This document shows positions 1 through 8,792 of a DNA stretch of 64,000 bases, piece after piece. The position numbers and the translations under genes were made by a program. Position 1 is the stretch's first letter. Every line of letters starts with the position of its first letter. Source of the DNA: Ramlibacter paludis (lineage in GTDB: Bacteria > Pseudomonadota > Gammaproteobacteria > Burkholderiales > Burkholderiaceae_C); NCBI RefSeq assembly GCF_022012305.1, contig NZ_JAKLTM010000007.1, forward strand, positions 62,001 to 126,000, written 5' to 3'. The notes under the pieces are model-generated. The model was not told the origin of the DNA, did not search any database, and saw nothing but the letters and a program-made list of their open reading frames with translations.

Positions 1-534
1 CTTGAGCCGGCCCAGGAGGGCGAAGGGATGCTCTTTTTCCGGCTGCGCCGCCTCGAAGTCGGGGTCGACGGCGGACATCTTCACGGGCTCGGGGCAGACG
101 TCGTGCCGCGGGGCCACCGGCACTTCCATCAGCAGTTCGTCCTCCACCAGTTCCAGCAGGTCGAAGGCCCGCGACAGCGCCAGGATGTCCTCCTCCGCCT
201 CGTCGTCCTCCTTGGCCGCCGTGGCTTCGTCGGCCACGAAACGGAAGGAGCGGCTCACCTCCAGCGGCACGTCCACCGGGTTCAGGCAGCGCTGGCAGAC
301 CATGGGCAGGCTGGCTTCGGCCTCCAGGTGCACCCAGATGTCCGGGTGGACGTGGCGGGCGTTGTGCATCTCGCCGCGCGCGCCCCAGTGCACGACGCGT
401 TCCGCGGCCTCCGTGCCTTCGGTCTCGGCCAGCAGGCGGCGAAAGCGGGGCAGCTTGTCGTCCACCGAGAGTTCTGCGCCCTCCTCGGCGAAACGGCGCA
501 CGTCCAGGCGGTGCGGGTCGAAGTCCTTGGCCAT
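1..534 (-). CDS. yceD: YceD/DUF177 family protein, C-terminus cut by window edge
   Basis: Reads leftward from ATG at 534 and stays open for 178 codons to base 1 with no stop, so the C-terminus lies outside the window. The middle carries the CQRCL motif (about residue 80) followed by a V-x-V-P-L-E-V stretch and then an acidic segment, as in the YceD family, which is linked to 23S rRNA accumulation and normally sits just upstream of rpmF and the plsX/fab genes. Divergent from maf with only 25 bp between the start codons, so at least one promoter must lie inside a coding region. Family assignment is firm; the precise role is known only from homologues. Confidence 0.88.
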   Translation of the reverse strand, partial: MAKDFDPHRLDVRRFAEEGAELSVDDKLPRFRRLLAETEGTEAAERVVHWGARGEMHNARHVHPDIWVHLEAEASLPMVCQRCLNPVDVPLEVSRSFRFVADEATAAKEDDEAEEDILALSRAFDLLELVEDELLMEVPVAPRHDVCPEPVKMSAVDPDFEAAQPEKEHPFALLGRLK

Positions 535-559
535 GAATCCAGTGTAAGAGAATCGGCGG

Positions 560-1165
560 ATGCCGCAGTTCCATGCTGACTCAGCCGCACGCACGCTGGT
601 GCTGGGCTCGACCTCCGTCTACCGCCGCGAACTGCTTTCGCGCTTGCAGGTCCCTTTCACGGTCGAGGCACCGCACGTCGACGAGACACCGCAAGCCGGT
701 GAACTCCCCGATCCCCTGGCGCGGCGCCTGGCGGAGGCCAAGGCGCGCTCCGTGGCCGAACGCCATCCCGCGGCGATCGTGATCGGCTCCGACCAGGTGG
801 CGGACCTCGACGGCGAACCGCTCGGCAAGCCGGGCAACCATGCGAATGCCGTGGAGCAACTGACCCGCATGAGCGGCAAGGTGGTGGTCTTCCAGACGGC
901 GCTGAGCGTCGTGTGCCTGGAAAGCGGTTTCGCGCAGCACGACCTGGCCGCCGTGCGCGTGCGCTTCCGCGAGCTGTCGCGCGAGGAGATCGAAGCCTAC
1001 CTGCACAAGGAGCAGCCTTACGACTGCGCCGGCAGCGCCAAGAGCGAAGGCCTGGGCATCGCACTGCTCGATGCCATCGACAGCGACGATCCCACCGCCC
1101 TCGTGGGACTGCCCTTGATCCGCACCTGCCGCATGCTGCGCGCTGCCGGCCTGCGCGTGTTCTGA
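560..1165 (+). CDS. maf: Maf-like nucleoside triphosphate pyrophosphatase (YceF subgroup)
   Basis: 201 residues. The N-terminus has the Maf signature LGSTSVYRREL (about residues 15-25), and further in are DETP and IGSDQVADLDGEPLGKPG, which form the nucleotide and metal site of Maf proteins. The family hydrolyses modified or non-canonical NTPs to monophosphates; the YceF subgroup prefers 7-methyl-GTP. The start at ATG 560 is the first in frame. Its TGA shares one base with the ATG of the following methyltransferase gene (TGATG), so the two are probably co-translated. The pairing with yceD on the opposite strand is the usual Burkholderiales arrangement. Confidence 0.9.
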   Translation: MPQFHADSAARTLVLGSTSVYRRELLSRLQVPFTVEAPHVDETPQAGELPDPLARRLAEAKARSVAERHPAAIVIGSDQVADLDGEPLGKPGNHANAVEQLTRMSGKVVVFQTALSVVCLESGFAQHDLAAVRVRFRELSREEIEAYLHKEQPYDCAGSAKSEGLGIALLDAIDSDDPTALVGLPLIRTCRMLRAAGLRVF

Positions 1166-1923
1166 TGGCCGGGCGCCTCTTCCTCGTTCCCACGCCGCTG
1201 GACTTCGGCTGCGCGCAAATCGTGCCGATCCGGGAGACGCTGCCGGACGGAACCATCGCGGCGGCCGCCGGCATCACGCACTGGATCTGCGAGAACGCGA
1301 AGTCGGCCCGCGCCTTCCTCAAGCGGGTGGGCGAAGTGCAGCCGCTCGCCCTGCCCCTGCAGCAGCAGCAGATCGCGGAGTTGCCGCGCGAGGTGCACAA
1401 GAAGGGCGACCACGGACCGGCGGCTTTCGACGCCAGGCCCTTGCTCCAGGCGGCGCTGGAGGGGCACGACGTCGGCTTGGTGAGCGAAGCGGGCATGCCG
1501 GCGATCGCCGACCCCGGATCGTCGGTAGTCCGGGCGGCGCACGAACTCGGGCTGCAGGTGGTGCCGCTGGCGGGTCCGGTGTCGCTGCTGCTGGCGCTGG
1601 CGGCCAGCGGCCTCAACGGGCAGAACTTCGCCTTCGTCGGCTACCTGCCGCAGGACGCCACGGCGCGCGCATTGCGCCTGAAGGAGTTGGAATCCCTGGC
1701 GCTGCGCACCGGCCAGGCGCAGCTGTTCATCGAGACGCCTTATCGCAACCAGGCCTTGTGGCAGGCGCTGGTGCAGCAGCTCAAGCCCACCACGCGCATC
1801 GCGGTGGCCAGCGGCCTGACCTTGCCCTCGGCGATGTGCCGCAGCGCGAGCGCCGCGTCCTGGAAGAAGGAAACCGTCCCGGTGACGAACGACGTCCCGG
1901 CCGTGTTCGCCGTCGGGATGTGA
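1165..1923 (+). CDS. SAM-dependent methyltransferase, tetrapyrrole methylase (RsmI-like) fold
   Basis: 252 residues. The sequence starts GRLFLVPTPLDFG, and at about residues 104-118 has SEAGMPAIADPGSSVV, the counterpart of the SEAGTPAISDPG motif of RsmI; a P-L-x-G-P-x-S segment follows. This identifies the tetrapyrrole-methylase fold that binds S-adenosylmethionine. It is somewhat shorter and more divergent than canonical RsmI and lacks the usual RsmI C-terminal extension, so it is probably the paralogue that commonly follows maf in Burkholderiales. Substrate unknown. The start ATG overlaps the maf stop. The gene ends one base before the stop of the convergent protease gene. Confidence 0.85.
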   Translation: MAGRLFLVPTPLDFGCAQIVPIRETLPDGTIAAAAGITHWICENAKSARAFLKRVGEVQPLALPLQQQQIAELPREVHKKGDHGPAAFDARPLLQAALEGHDVGLVSEAGMPAIADPGSSVVRAAHELGLQVVPLAGPVSLLLALAASGLNGQNFAFVGYLPQDATARALRLKELESLALRTGQAQLFIETPYRNQALWQALVQQLKPTTRIAVASGLTLPSAMCRSASAASWKKETVPVTNDVPAVFAVGM

Positions 1924-1924
1924 A

Positions 1925-2938
1925 CTAGCGCAGCGGCTGGACCGCCTTCAGCGCCTTCACCGCCCCGTCGCCGACCGCGGCGCCGAACTTCTTGGCGAGG
2001 CGCTCGGCCACGTTCTCGCGGCGGGTGTAGTCGACCAGTTCTTCCGCCTTGATCACCTCGCGCGCGACGTAGTCCAGGTTGCCCAGCTGGTCGGCCAGCC
2101 CGAGTTCCACGGCCTGCTGGCCGGTCCAGAACAGGCCGCTGAACAGCTCCGGCGTTTCCTTCAGGCGCTTGCCGCGGCCAGTGCGCACCACGTCGATGAA
2201 CTGGCGATGCACCAGGTTCAGCATTTCCTGCGCATGCGCCTTCTGCTTCTCGGTCTGCGGGCTGAAGGGATCGAGGAAGCCCTTGTTCTCGCCCGCCGTC
2301 ATCAGGCGGCGCTCGATGCCCAGCTTGTCCATCAGGCCGACGAAGCCGAAGCCTTCCATCAGCACGCCGATGCTGCCGACGATGCTGGCCTTGTCGACGA
2401 AGATGCGGTCGGCCGAAGCGGCGATGTAGTACGCGGCCGAGGCGCAGGACTCTTCCACCACCGCGTACAGCGGCTTCTTGTACTTGGCCTTCAGGCGCTT
2501 CAATTCATCGTTGATGATGCCGGCCTGCACCGGGCTGCCGCCCGGCGAGTTGATCAGCAGCACGACGCCCTGCGCGCCGGCGTCCTCGAAGGCCGCCTTG
2601 GCCGCGGCGACGATGAATTCGGCGCTGGCTTCCTGCTTGGGGCCGATCTCGCCCTCGATCTCGATCACCGCGGTGTGCGGCGTGGCCTTGTCGGTCGCCG
2701 GCGTGCCGCGGTAGGTCAGCGTCCAGATCAGGAAGATGAAGAAGGCCAGCCAGGCCAGGCGGACGAAGGCGCGCCAGCGGCGGGCCGTCTTCTGTTCCTC
2801 CAGCGTGGCGAAGAGGAGCTTCTCCATCGTCGCGCGCTCCCAGCCGGGCTCCGCGGCCTTCACGACAGGCGCCGGCGCGGCGGTGGGCGGCGGCGTCGGC
2901 TCGGGGGAGTTCGTTTCGGGAAAGACAGGCTCGGTCAT
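1925..2938 (-). CDS. Signal peptide peptidase SppA-like S49 serine protease
   Basis: 337 residues: a Pro-rich cytoplasmic N-terminus, one membrane segment (about 60-77), then a periplasmic S49 protease domain. INSPGGSP (about 130-136) forms the oxyanion region. CASAAYYIA contains the expected nucleophile Ser167, and TAGENKGFLDPF provides the general base Lys219. This is the single-domain 36-kDa type, not the double-length E. coli SppA. Such enzymes cut remnant signal peptides within the membrane. It follows the Rieske gene directly, with its ATG one base past that gene's stop, so it is probably the last gene of the rluC-HAD-Rieske-SppA leftward group. Confidence 0.9.
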   Translation of the reverse strand: MTEPVFPETNSPEPTPPPTAAPAPVVKAAEPGWERATMEKLLFATLEEQKTARRWRAFVRLAWLAFFIFLIWTLTYRGTPATDKATPHTAVIEIEGEIGPKQEASAEFIVAAAKAAFEDAGAQGVVLLINSPGGSPVQAGIINDELKRLKAKYKKPLYAVVEESCASAAYYIAASADRIFVDKASIVGSIGVLMEGFGFVGLMDKLGIERRLMTAGENKGFLDPFSPQTEKQKAHAQEMLNLVHRQFIDVVRTGRGKRLKETPELFSGLFWTGQQAVELGLADQLGNLDYVAREVIKAEELVDYTRRENVAERLAKKFGAAVGDGAVKALKAVQPLR

Positions 2939-3307
2939 CTAGAACTCTAAAGGTTGCAGGTTGAAGGCAGTATGCCAGTGCACCACGCCGCCGCTCTCGG
3001 TGAGCGCGATCTTGACCAGCCCGCCGCGGCAAGGGCCGCCGGCGCAGGCGCCGGTGTCCGGCTGGTAGACCGCGCCGTGCGTGCCGCACAGCAGCCAGCG
3101 GCCGCTGTCGTCGAAGAAGCGATTGGGCTGCCAGTCCATTTCCATGGCGACGTGCGCGCAGCGATTGAGGTACGCGTGCGCCTGGCCGTGCCAACGGATG
3201 GCAAAGGCGCGGCAGGTCTGGCCGCCGTAGACCACGTCGAAAGGCACGGCGAGGCCGCCCTCCTCCAGGTCGGCGGAGTTGCAAAGGGCGACCAGGCCGT
3301 CAGCCAT
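2939..3307 (-). CDS. Rieske [2Fe-2S] domain protein
   Basis: 122 residues, a single small Rieske domain. The ligands Cys50 and His52 (in CAH) and Cys74 and His77 (in CGTH) are 22 residues apart, matching the family's two-motif pattern, with a stabilising-loop P-x-T-G-x-C region following. No signal or membrane segment, so it is presumably a soluble cytoplasmic ferredoxin-like protein or oxygenase-type partner. The start at ATG 3307 was chosen because it overlaps the end of the HAD gene by 8 bp (ATGGCTGA) and starts the domain at a normal place. Conserved in Burkholderiales between gph-like and sppA-like genes; function not established. Confidence 0.87.
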   Translation of the reverse strand: MADGLVALCNSADLEEGGLAVPFDVVYGGQTCRAFAIRWHGQAHAYLNRCAHVAMEMDWQPNRFFDDSGRWLLCGTHGAVYQPDTGACAGGPCRGGLVKIALTESGGVVHWHTAFNLQPLEF

Positions 3308-3959
3308 GGGCCAGCAGCCAGTCGTGCAGTTCGCGCACGGAATGCACCACGCTGCGCGGCTGGAGCGCCTCGAAGCCATGCGGCTCGTGCGCCCCGTAGG
3401 TGACGCCCACGCTGGCGCAGCCCGCGTTCAGCGCCATCTGCAGGTCGTGGGTGGTGTCGCCGATCATCAGCGTGCGCTCGGGCGCGATGCCGAATTCTTC
3501 CATCAGCTCGAGCAGCATCTTCGGGTCCGGCTTGCCGGCGGTCTCGTCGGCGGTGCGCGAACCGTGGAACACCGACTTCAGTTCCACCGTCTGCAGCACT
3601 TCGTCGAGGCCGCGGCGCGACTTGCCGGTGGCCACCGCCAGCAGGTGATCGCGCCCGCGCAGGTCGGCCAGCATGGGCAGCACGCCGGTGAACAGGTTCA
3701 GGTCGTCCTTGTGCGAGAGGTAGTGGTGGCGGTAGCGCGCGCCCAGCTCCTGGTAGCGCTCGCGCGGCACGTCGGGCGCGGCATGGGCCAGCGCTTCCAT
3801 CAGCCCCATGCCGATCACGTAGGCCGCGGCGGTGTCGGTCGGCGTGGCGCCGCCGACGTCGGTGACGGCCTGCTGGATGCAGCGCACGATGATCCGGGTG
3901 GAATCGAACAGCGTGCCGTCCCAGTCGAAGGCGATCAGGTCAAACTGGCGCGGACGCAT
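3300..3959 (-). CDS. HAD-superfamily phosphatase (Gph-like)
   Basis: 219 residues. All four HAD motifs are visible: FDWDGTLFDS with nucleophile Asp12 and Asp14, the ATGKSRRGLD stretch, Lys in GKPDPKMLLE, and MIGDTTHDLQMA. The helical cap after motif I puts it in the phosphoglycolate phosphatase / beta-phosphoglucomutase-like subfamily. Phosphoglycolate is a likely but unproven substrate. The start overlaps the end of rluC by 20 bp and the 3' end overlaps the Rieske gene by 8 bp, so all three are likely translated from one mRNA. Confidence 0.88.
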   Translation of the reverse strand: MRPRQFDLIAFDWDGTLFDSTRIIVRCIQQAVTDVGGATPTDTAAAYVIGMGLMEALAHAAPDVPRERYQELGARYRHHYLSHKDDLNLFTGVLPMLADLRGRDHLLAVATGKSRRGLDEVLQTVELKSVFHGSRTADETAGKPDPKMLLELMEEFGIAPERTLMIGDTTHDLQMALNAGCASVGVTYGAHEPHGFEALQPRSVVHSVRELHDWLLAHG

Positions 3960-4920
3960 GGCTCACGAATTTCTGCAGTTCGGGGGGCAAGGGGGCTTGC
4001 AGCGCGACGCGCTCGCCGCTGGCGGGATGGTCGAACTGTAACCGCCAGGCATGCAGGAACATGCGCTTGAGGCCCTGTTTCTGCAGGGCCTTGTTGCGCT
4101 CGAAGTCGCCGTACTTGTCGTCGCCGGCGATCGGATGACCCTGGCTGGCCAGGTGCACGCGGATCTGGTGGGTGCGGCCGGTCTTGATGGTGACTTCGAG
4201 GAGGCTGAAGCCCGGCAGGCCTTGCTGCACTTTCACCAGCGTCACCGAGCGCATGCCGTCCGGGTCGTCCTTGGCCACCACCTTCACCCGCCGCTCGCCG
4301 TCGGCCAGCAGGTACTTGTGCAGCGGCAGGTCGATCACCTTCTTGTTGCCCGGCCAGGCGCCTTCGACCAGCGCCAGGTAGGTCTTGCCGGTTTCGCGAT
4401 CGCGGAACTGGTCCTGCAGCCTGGTGAGCGCCGAGCGCTTCTTGGCGACCAGCAGGATGCCGGAGGTTTCCCGGTCCAGCCGGTGCACCAGCTCCAGGAA
4501 TTTCGCGGCCGGCCGGGCCTGGCGCAGCTGCTCGATCACGCCGAAGCTCACGCCGCTGCCGCCATGCACGGCCACGCCAGCGGGCTTGTCGATGGCCAGC
4601 AGGTGCTCGTCTTCGTAGATCACCGGGAATTCACGCGCCGGCGCCGGTTTTTCCAGCTTTTCGGCCGCTTTCTCGGACAGGCGCACCGGCGGCACCCGCA
4701 CCACGTCGCCGATCTCGACCCGGGTATCGGCGCCGGCCCGGCCCTTGTTCACCCGGACTTCGCCCGAGCGGATGATGCGGTAGACGTGCGTCTTGGGCAC
4801 CCCCTTGAGGACGCGGATCAGGAAGTTGTCCAGGCGCTGGCCCGCGGATTCCTCCCCGATGGTCATGAATTTGACTTCAGCGCTTGCGGGGGGCGCTTCG
4901 CCCCCTATAATCTGTTTCAC
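3940..4920 (-). CDS. rluC: RluC-type 23S rRNA pseudouridine synthase
   Basis: An S4 RNA-binding domain (about residues 22-70) is followed by the RluA-family catalytic domain with HRLDRETSGIL, where Asp149 is the catalytic aspartate, and the late motif R-T-H-Q-I-R-V-H. RluC makes pseudouridines at 955, 2504 and 2580 of 23S rRNA in E. coli. The start is a judgement: GTG at 4920 gives 326 residues; ATG at 4866 would still keep the S4 domain. Neither has a strong ribosome site. Divergent from rne across 505 bp, the same neighbourhood as in enterobacteria, where rluC also faces rne. Confidence 0.9.
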   Translation of the reverse strand: MKQIIGGEAPPASAEVKFMTIGEESAGQRLDNFLIRVLKGVPKTHVYRIIRSGEVRVNKGRAGADTRVEIGDVVRVPPVRLSEKAAEKLEKPAPAREFPVIYEDEHLLAIDKPAGVAVHGGSGVSFGVIEQLRQARPAAKFLELVHRLDRETSGILLVAKKRSALTRLQDQFRDRETGKTYLALVEGAWPGNKKVIDLPLHKYLLADGERRVKVVAKDDPDGMRSVTLVKVQQGLPGFSLLEVTIKTGRTHQIRVHLASQGHPIAGDDKYGDFERNKALQKQGLKRMFLHAWRLQFDHPASGERVALQAPLPPELQKFVSHASAPV

Positions 4921-5425
4921 TAGCGTTACGCTGTAAGTGGTTGATTTGGCTGGCAGTTTAGTCCACCCCCACCACTGAGCACGCTGGCAGGTCGATGCCA
5001 CCGGCACCGCACCGCGCAGATTCCGGGCCAAAGCCCGTCGTGGCGCGGGCGGCGCCGGCCAAGCCCGGCTCTTCGAAACACTGAACGGAATTCAAGTCCT
5101 CCAGCTACAACCGACGCTGGGGGGCGGATCAAAGCGAGAACAACGGTGCTGATGGTGTTCCTCCTGGCATTCTGGCGCTGGCTCCTGCCGGCGCCCGCCA
5201 TGCAGGCCCCATGGCCCCTCGTCGGCGTCACTCCCTCCGCAGCCATTGCGGACCGCCGCCGGCGCCAGCTCGCCCCCATCCCTGTGCCCTCGCGACGGCT
5301 GCTGAGCTAGCAAGCTCACGCAGCCGCATCGCACTCCGGCAATTCCCTAAGTTTCGAAGCGTCAGTCAGGCACCGAAGTCCGCGCCCCCAACCGGGCGCG
5401 CTTGAGGTTTGAAGGAGTGACGCGA
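4921..5425. promoter_or_regulatory. Divergent rluC/rne intergenic region; long rne leader
   Basis: 505 nt without a convincing gene. It must carry the rluC promoter (leftward) and the rne promoter (rightward). I see no textbook -35/-10 pair. Long, structured leaders of rne are known in other proteobacteria, where RNase E cleaves its own leader to control its level. The same logic here is inference from position and length. Confidence 0.5.
5297..5325 (+). promoter_or_regulatory. Stem-loop in the rne leader
   Basis: GGCTGC (5297-5302) pairs with GCAGCC (5320-5325) and GAGCT (5304-5308) with AGCTC (5313-5317), with a 1x2 internal loop and an AGCA tetraloop. It lies about 100 nt before the rne start codon and is a candidate structural element for autoregulation. 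Confidence 0.45.
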
Positions 5426-8400
5426 ATGAAGCGGATGCTGATCAACGCCACGCAGGCGGAAGAACGCCGGCTGGCCATCGTGGACGGGCAGAAACTGCTC
5501 GACTACGAAATCGAAATCGAAGGGCGCGAGCAGCGCAAGGGCAACATCTACAAGGCGGTCGTGACGCGGGTCGAGCCCTCGCTCGAGGCCTGCTTCGTCG
5601 ACTACGGCGAAGACCGCCACGGCTTCCTGCCGTTCAAGGAAATTTCCAAGCAGTACTTCGCCCAGGGCGTGCCGGTCTCGCAGGCGCGGATCAACGACGT
5701 CATCAAGGAAGGCCAGGAACTGCTGGTCCAGGTGGAAAAGGAAGAGCGCGGCAACAAGGGCGCGGCGCTCACCACCTTCATCTCGCTGGCCGGCCGCTAC
5801 GTCGTGCTGATGCCCAACAACCCGCGCGGCGGTGGCGTCAGCCGGCGCATCGAGGGCGACGACCGGGCCGAGCTCAAGGAGAACATGGACCAGTTGGAGT
5901 ACCCCAACGGCATGTCCATCATCGCCCGCACGGCCGGCATCGGCCGCAGCGCCCCCGAGCTGCAGTGGGACCTGAACTACCTGCTGAAGCTGTGGACCGC
6001 CATCGAGGGCGCGTCCAAGGGCGGCAAGGGCGCCTTCCTGATCTACCAGGAATCCAGCCTGGTGATCCGCGCGATCCGTGACTACTTCAATCACGACATC
6101 GGCGACATCCTGATCGACACCGACGACATCTACGACCAGGCGCACCAGTTCATGGCGCACGTGATGCCGGAACACGCGCAGCGCGTGAAGCGCTACCGCG
6201 ACGACGCGCCGCTGTTCAGCCGCTTCCAGATCGAGCACCAGATCGAATCGGCCTACGCCCGCGAAGTGAAGCTGCCCTCGGGCGGCGTGATCGTCATCGA
6301 CCACACCGAAGCGCTGGTCTCCATCGACGTCAACTCGGCGCGCGCCATCAAGGGCGGCGACATCGAGGAGACGGCGACCCGCACCAACCTCGAAGCGGCC
6401 GACGAAGTGGCCCGCCAGATGCGCCTGCGCGACCTGGGCGGCCTGATCGTCATCGACTTCATCGACATGGAAGAGTCGAAGAACCGCCGCGAAGTGGAAA
6501 ACCGCCTGCGCGACGCGCTGCGGCAGGACCGCGCCCGCGTGCAGTTCGGCTCCATCTCCAAGTTCGGCCTGATGGAAATGAGCCGCCAGCGCCTGCGCCC
6601 GGCCCTGTCCGAAGGCGCGTCCATCCCCTGCCCGCGCTGCGGCGGCCACGGCCACATCCGCGACACCGAGAGCTCGGCCCTGCAGATCCTGCGGATCATC
6701 CAGGAAGAGTCGATGAAGGACGGCACCGCCGCCGTGCACGTGCAGGTGCCGGTGGAAGTCGCTTCCTTCCTGCTGAACGAGAAGCGCGCCGAGATCGCGA
6801 AGATCGAACTGAAGCAGCGCATCGGCGTGCTGATGGTTCCCAACAAGACGCTGGAAACCCCCAACTACCGCCTGGAGCGCCTGAAGCACGACGACGCGCG
6901 CCTCGACAACCTGAAGGCCAGCTACCACATGGCCGAGGAGATCGAGGACCCGACCGCCGTGACGCGCCGCTCGCACGAGCGCACCAACAAGCAGGAACCG
7001 GTGATCAAGGGCGTGCTGCCCGACGCGCCGGCGCCGATGCCGCTGCCCAAGCCGCCGGTGCAGGAGCCGGTGGCACGCGCTGCCGCGCCGGTGCAGGCGC
7101 CCGCGCCCGCGCCGGTGGCCCGTCCGGCCGCCGCGCCGGCGGAAACCGGCTTCTTCTCCTGGATCAAGAGCGTGCTGGGCATGGGCCCGGCGGCCGAACC
7201 GGCGCCCGCGCCGGCCCCGGTTGCGGAGGCGCGCCGCGAAGAGAAGCGTGGCGATGGCCGCGGCGAGCGTGGCGAGCGCGGTGGCCGGGACGGCCGCCGG
7301 GGCGATGGCCGCGGCGAGCGCGGCGGCCGCGGTGGCCGTGGCGGTGAAGGCCGGCGCGACGGCGAACAGCGGCGCGAGCGCGCGGCCGCGGAAGGCGGCG
7401 AGGGCCAGCAAGGCCAGCGCGGTGAAGGCCAGCGCGGCGAACGCGGCGAGGGCCAGGGCCGGCGCGAGCGCGGTGAACGTGGCGAGCGCGGTGAGCAGCG
7501 CGGTGAGCGTGGCGAACAACGGGGCGAGCGGCGCGAGCGCGACGTGAGCGCCGGCGGCGAAGGCCGCGAACAGCGCGGCAGCCGCGAAGGGCGCGAGCCG
7601 CGTGAGGGCCGCGAGCCGCGTGAAGCGCGCGAACAGCGCGAGCCGCGCGAGGGCCGCGAAGCCCGCGACCAACGCGAACCGCGTGAAGCACGCGAACCGC
7701 GCGAAGGCCGCGAAGGCCGCGAGGGTCGTGAAGGTCGTGAGCAGCGCGAGCCGCGTGAAGCCCGCGAAGGCCGTGAGCAACGCGAGCCCCGCGCGCCGCG
7801 CGAAGGAGAAGACAACCGCGAGCCGCAGGAAAGCCGCGAGCGTTTCGAGGCGCGCAAGCGCCGCGAAGCACGCGAGGCCGCCGAGGCGCGCGGCGAGGTG
7901 CTGCCGCCCGACAACCTGCTGGATGCCGGCGCCGCCGAGGACGCGGCGCAGGATCGTCCGCGCGGTGAGCGTGGCGAGCGCGGCGAAGGCCGGCGCGACG
8001 GCGGCCGCCGTGAACGCGGCGAGCGCCGCCCGCGCGACGGCGCGCCGCAGGACGGCAAGCTCGAGGCCGATGCCCTGGCCGGCGCCGCCGGTTCGGTCGG
8101 CGCGGTCACTGAGTCGGCCGACCCGCAGCTGCCGCCCGGCGCCAATCCGGTGCTGGAGTCGCACACGCACTTCGACGACAGCCGTCCGGCGGCGGGCGCC
8201 GATGGCGCCGACGGCGAAGGCCGCCGCCGCTCGCGCGACCGCTACGGGCGCGATCGCCGCGAACGTGGCGGCGACCGCGGCGAACGCAGCGAGCGTCCGG
8301 CGCAAGCCGAGATCGTGACCGGCGCCGAAGTCTCGGCCGCCGAGCAGGAAGTCTTTGCCGGCCACGCGCCGGCGCCGGTGGAGCACCATGCGCCGCGTGC

Positions 8401-8701
8401 GGAAGCACGCGCGCCGGTCGCCGCCCCGGCTCCCGCCGAAGCCGTGCAGGCGAAGACGCTGCCGCGCGTGCAGCCCTTCCAGCTGCCGGTCGACGAGCTG
8501 AAGAACGTCGCCGAAGGCTCGGGCCTGCAGTGGGTGGGTTCCGATGCCGACAAGATCGCCGCCGCCCAGGCCGCGATGGCGGCCGAGCCCAAGCCGGTGC
8601 ACGTGCCGCGCGAGCGGCCGCCGGTGGTGGAAACCGACGAAGGGCCGCTGGTGCTGGTGGAGACCAAGCGCGACCTGCGGAACCTGCAGCTGCCGTTCTG
8701 A
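5426..8701 (+). CDS. rne: Ribonuclease E
   Basis: 1091 residues. The N-terminal catalytic half has the [10 protein letters not shown] start, an S1 domain (about 35-120), the DNase I-like metal site with Asp301 in SIDVNS and Asp344 in VIDFIDM, and the zinc-link CPRC (Cys402, Cys405) that joins subunits. ATG 5426 is preceded by AAGGAG at 8 nt spacing. The C-terminal half is low-complexity: Pro/Ala linkers, then about 225 residues (near 600-825) made almost only of R, E, G, Q and P in short repeats such as [11 protein letters not shown], with smaller RGERGE patches later. This half corresponds to the RNA-binding and degradosome scaffold of RNase E. The extreme C-terminus ends LRNLQLPF. Confidence 0.97.
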   Translation: MKRMLINATQAEERRLAIVDGQKLLDYEIEIEGREQRKGNIYKAVVTRVEPSLEACFVDYGEDRHGFLPFKEISKQYFAQGVPVSQARINDVIKEGQELLVQVEKEERGNKGAALTTFISLAGRYVVLMPNNPRGGGVSRRIEGDDRAELKENMDQLEYPNGMSIIARTAGIGRSAPELQWDLNYLLKLWTAIEGASKGGKGAFLIYQESSLVIRAIRDYFNHDIGDILIDTDDIYDQAHQFMAHVMPEHAQRVKRYRDDAPLFSRFQIEHQIESAYAREVKLPSGGVIVIDHTEALVSIDVNSARAIKGGDIEETATRTNLEAADEVARQMRLRDLGGLIVIDFIDMEESKNRREVENRLRDALRQDRARVQFGSISKFGLMEMSRQRLRPALSEGASIPCPRCGGHGHIRDTESSALQILRIIQEESMKDGTAAVHVQVPVEVASFLLNEKRAEIAKIELKQRIGVLMVPNKTLETPNYRLERLKHDDARLDNLKASYHMAEEIEDPTAVTRRSHERTNKQEPVIKGVLPDAPAPMPLPKPPVQEPVARAAAPVQAPAPAPVARPAAAPAETGFFSWIKSVLGMGPAAEPAPAPAPVAEARREEKRGDGRGERGERGGRDGRRGDGRGERGGRGGRGGEGRRDGEQRRERAAAEGGEGQQGQRGEGQRGERGEGQGRRERGERGERGEQRGERGEQRGERRERDVSAGGEGREQRGSREGREPREGREPREAREQREPREGREARDQREPREAREPREGREGREGREGREQREPREAREGREQREPRAPREGEDNREPQESRERFEARKRREAREAAEARGEVLPPDNLLDAGAAEDAAQDRPRGERGERGEGRRDGGRRERGERRPRDGAPQDGKLEADALAGAAGSVGAVTESADPQLPPGANPVLESHTHFDDSRPAAGADGADGEGRRRSRDRYGRDRRERGGDRGERSERPAQAEIVTGAEVSAAEQEVFAGHAPAPVEHHAPRAEARAPVAAPAPAEAVQAKTLPRVQPFQLPVDELKNVAEGSGLQWVGSDADKIAAAQAAMAAEPKPVHVPRERPPVVETDEGPLVLVETKRDLRNLQLPF

Positions 8702-8718
8702 GCGGCTTGCTGCCAATG

Positions 8719-8746
8719 AAAAAGGGCGCCTCCGGGCGCCCTTTTT
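8719..8746 (+). terminator. Rho-independent terminator of rne
   Basis: GGGCGCC (8724-8730) pairs with GGCGCCC (8735-8741) around a 4-nt loop. It is flanked by A5 (8719-8723) and T5 (8742-8746), which extend the stem and give the U-tract. It lies 17 bp after the rne stop, and the A/T flanks would let it work in both directions. Confidence 0.85.
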
Positions 8747-8757
8747 GTTTGTCGTAG

Positions 8758-8782
8758 GGTGGGGTCGCTTCGCGACCCCACC
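8758..8782. repeat. Perfect 11-bp inverted repeat after the rne terminator
   Basis: GGTGGGGTCGC (8758-8768), loop TTC, GCGACCCCACC (8772-8782). No U-tract follows on either strand, so it is not a classical terminator. It sits 10 bp beyond the stop of the convergent hemY gene and may protect 3' ends or be a dispersed palindrome. Confidence 0.7.
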
Positions 8783-8792
8783 ACCGTGCGGC

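Noticed and set aside
7225..8300. Repeats in the rne 3' half as a CRISPR-like array
   Set aside because: Units are irregular, lie in frame inside rne and have no spacers of constant length.
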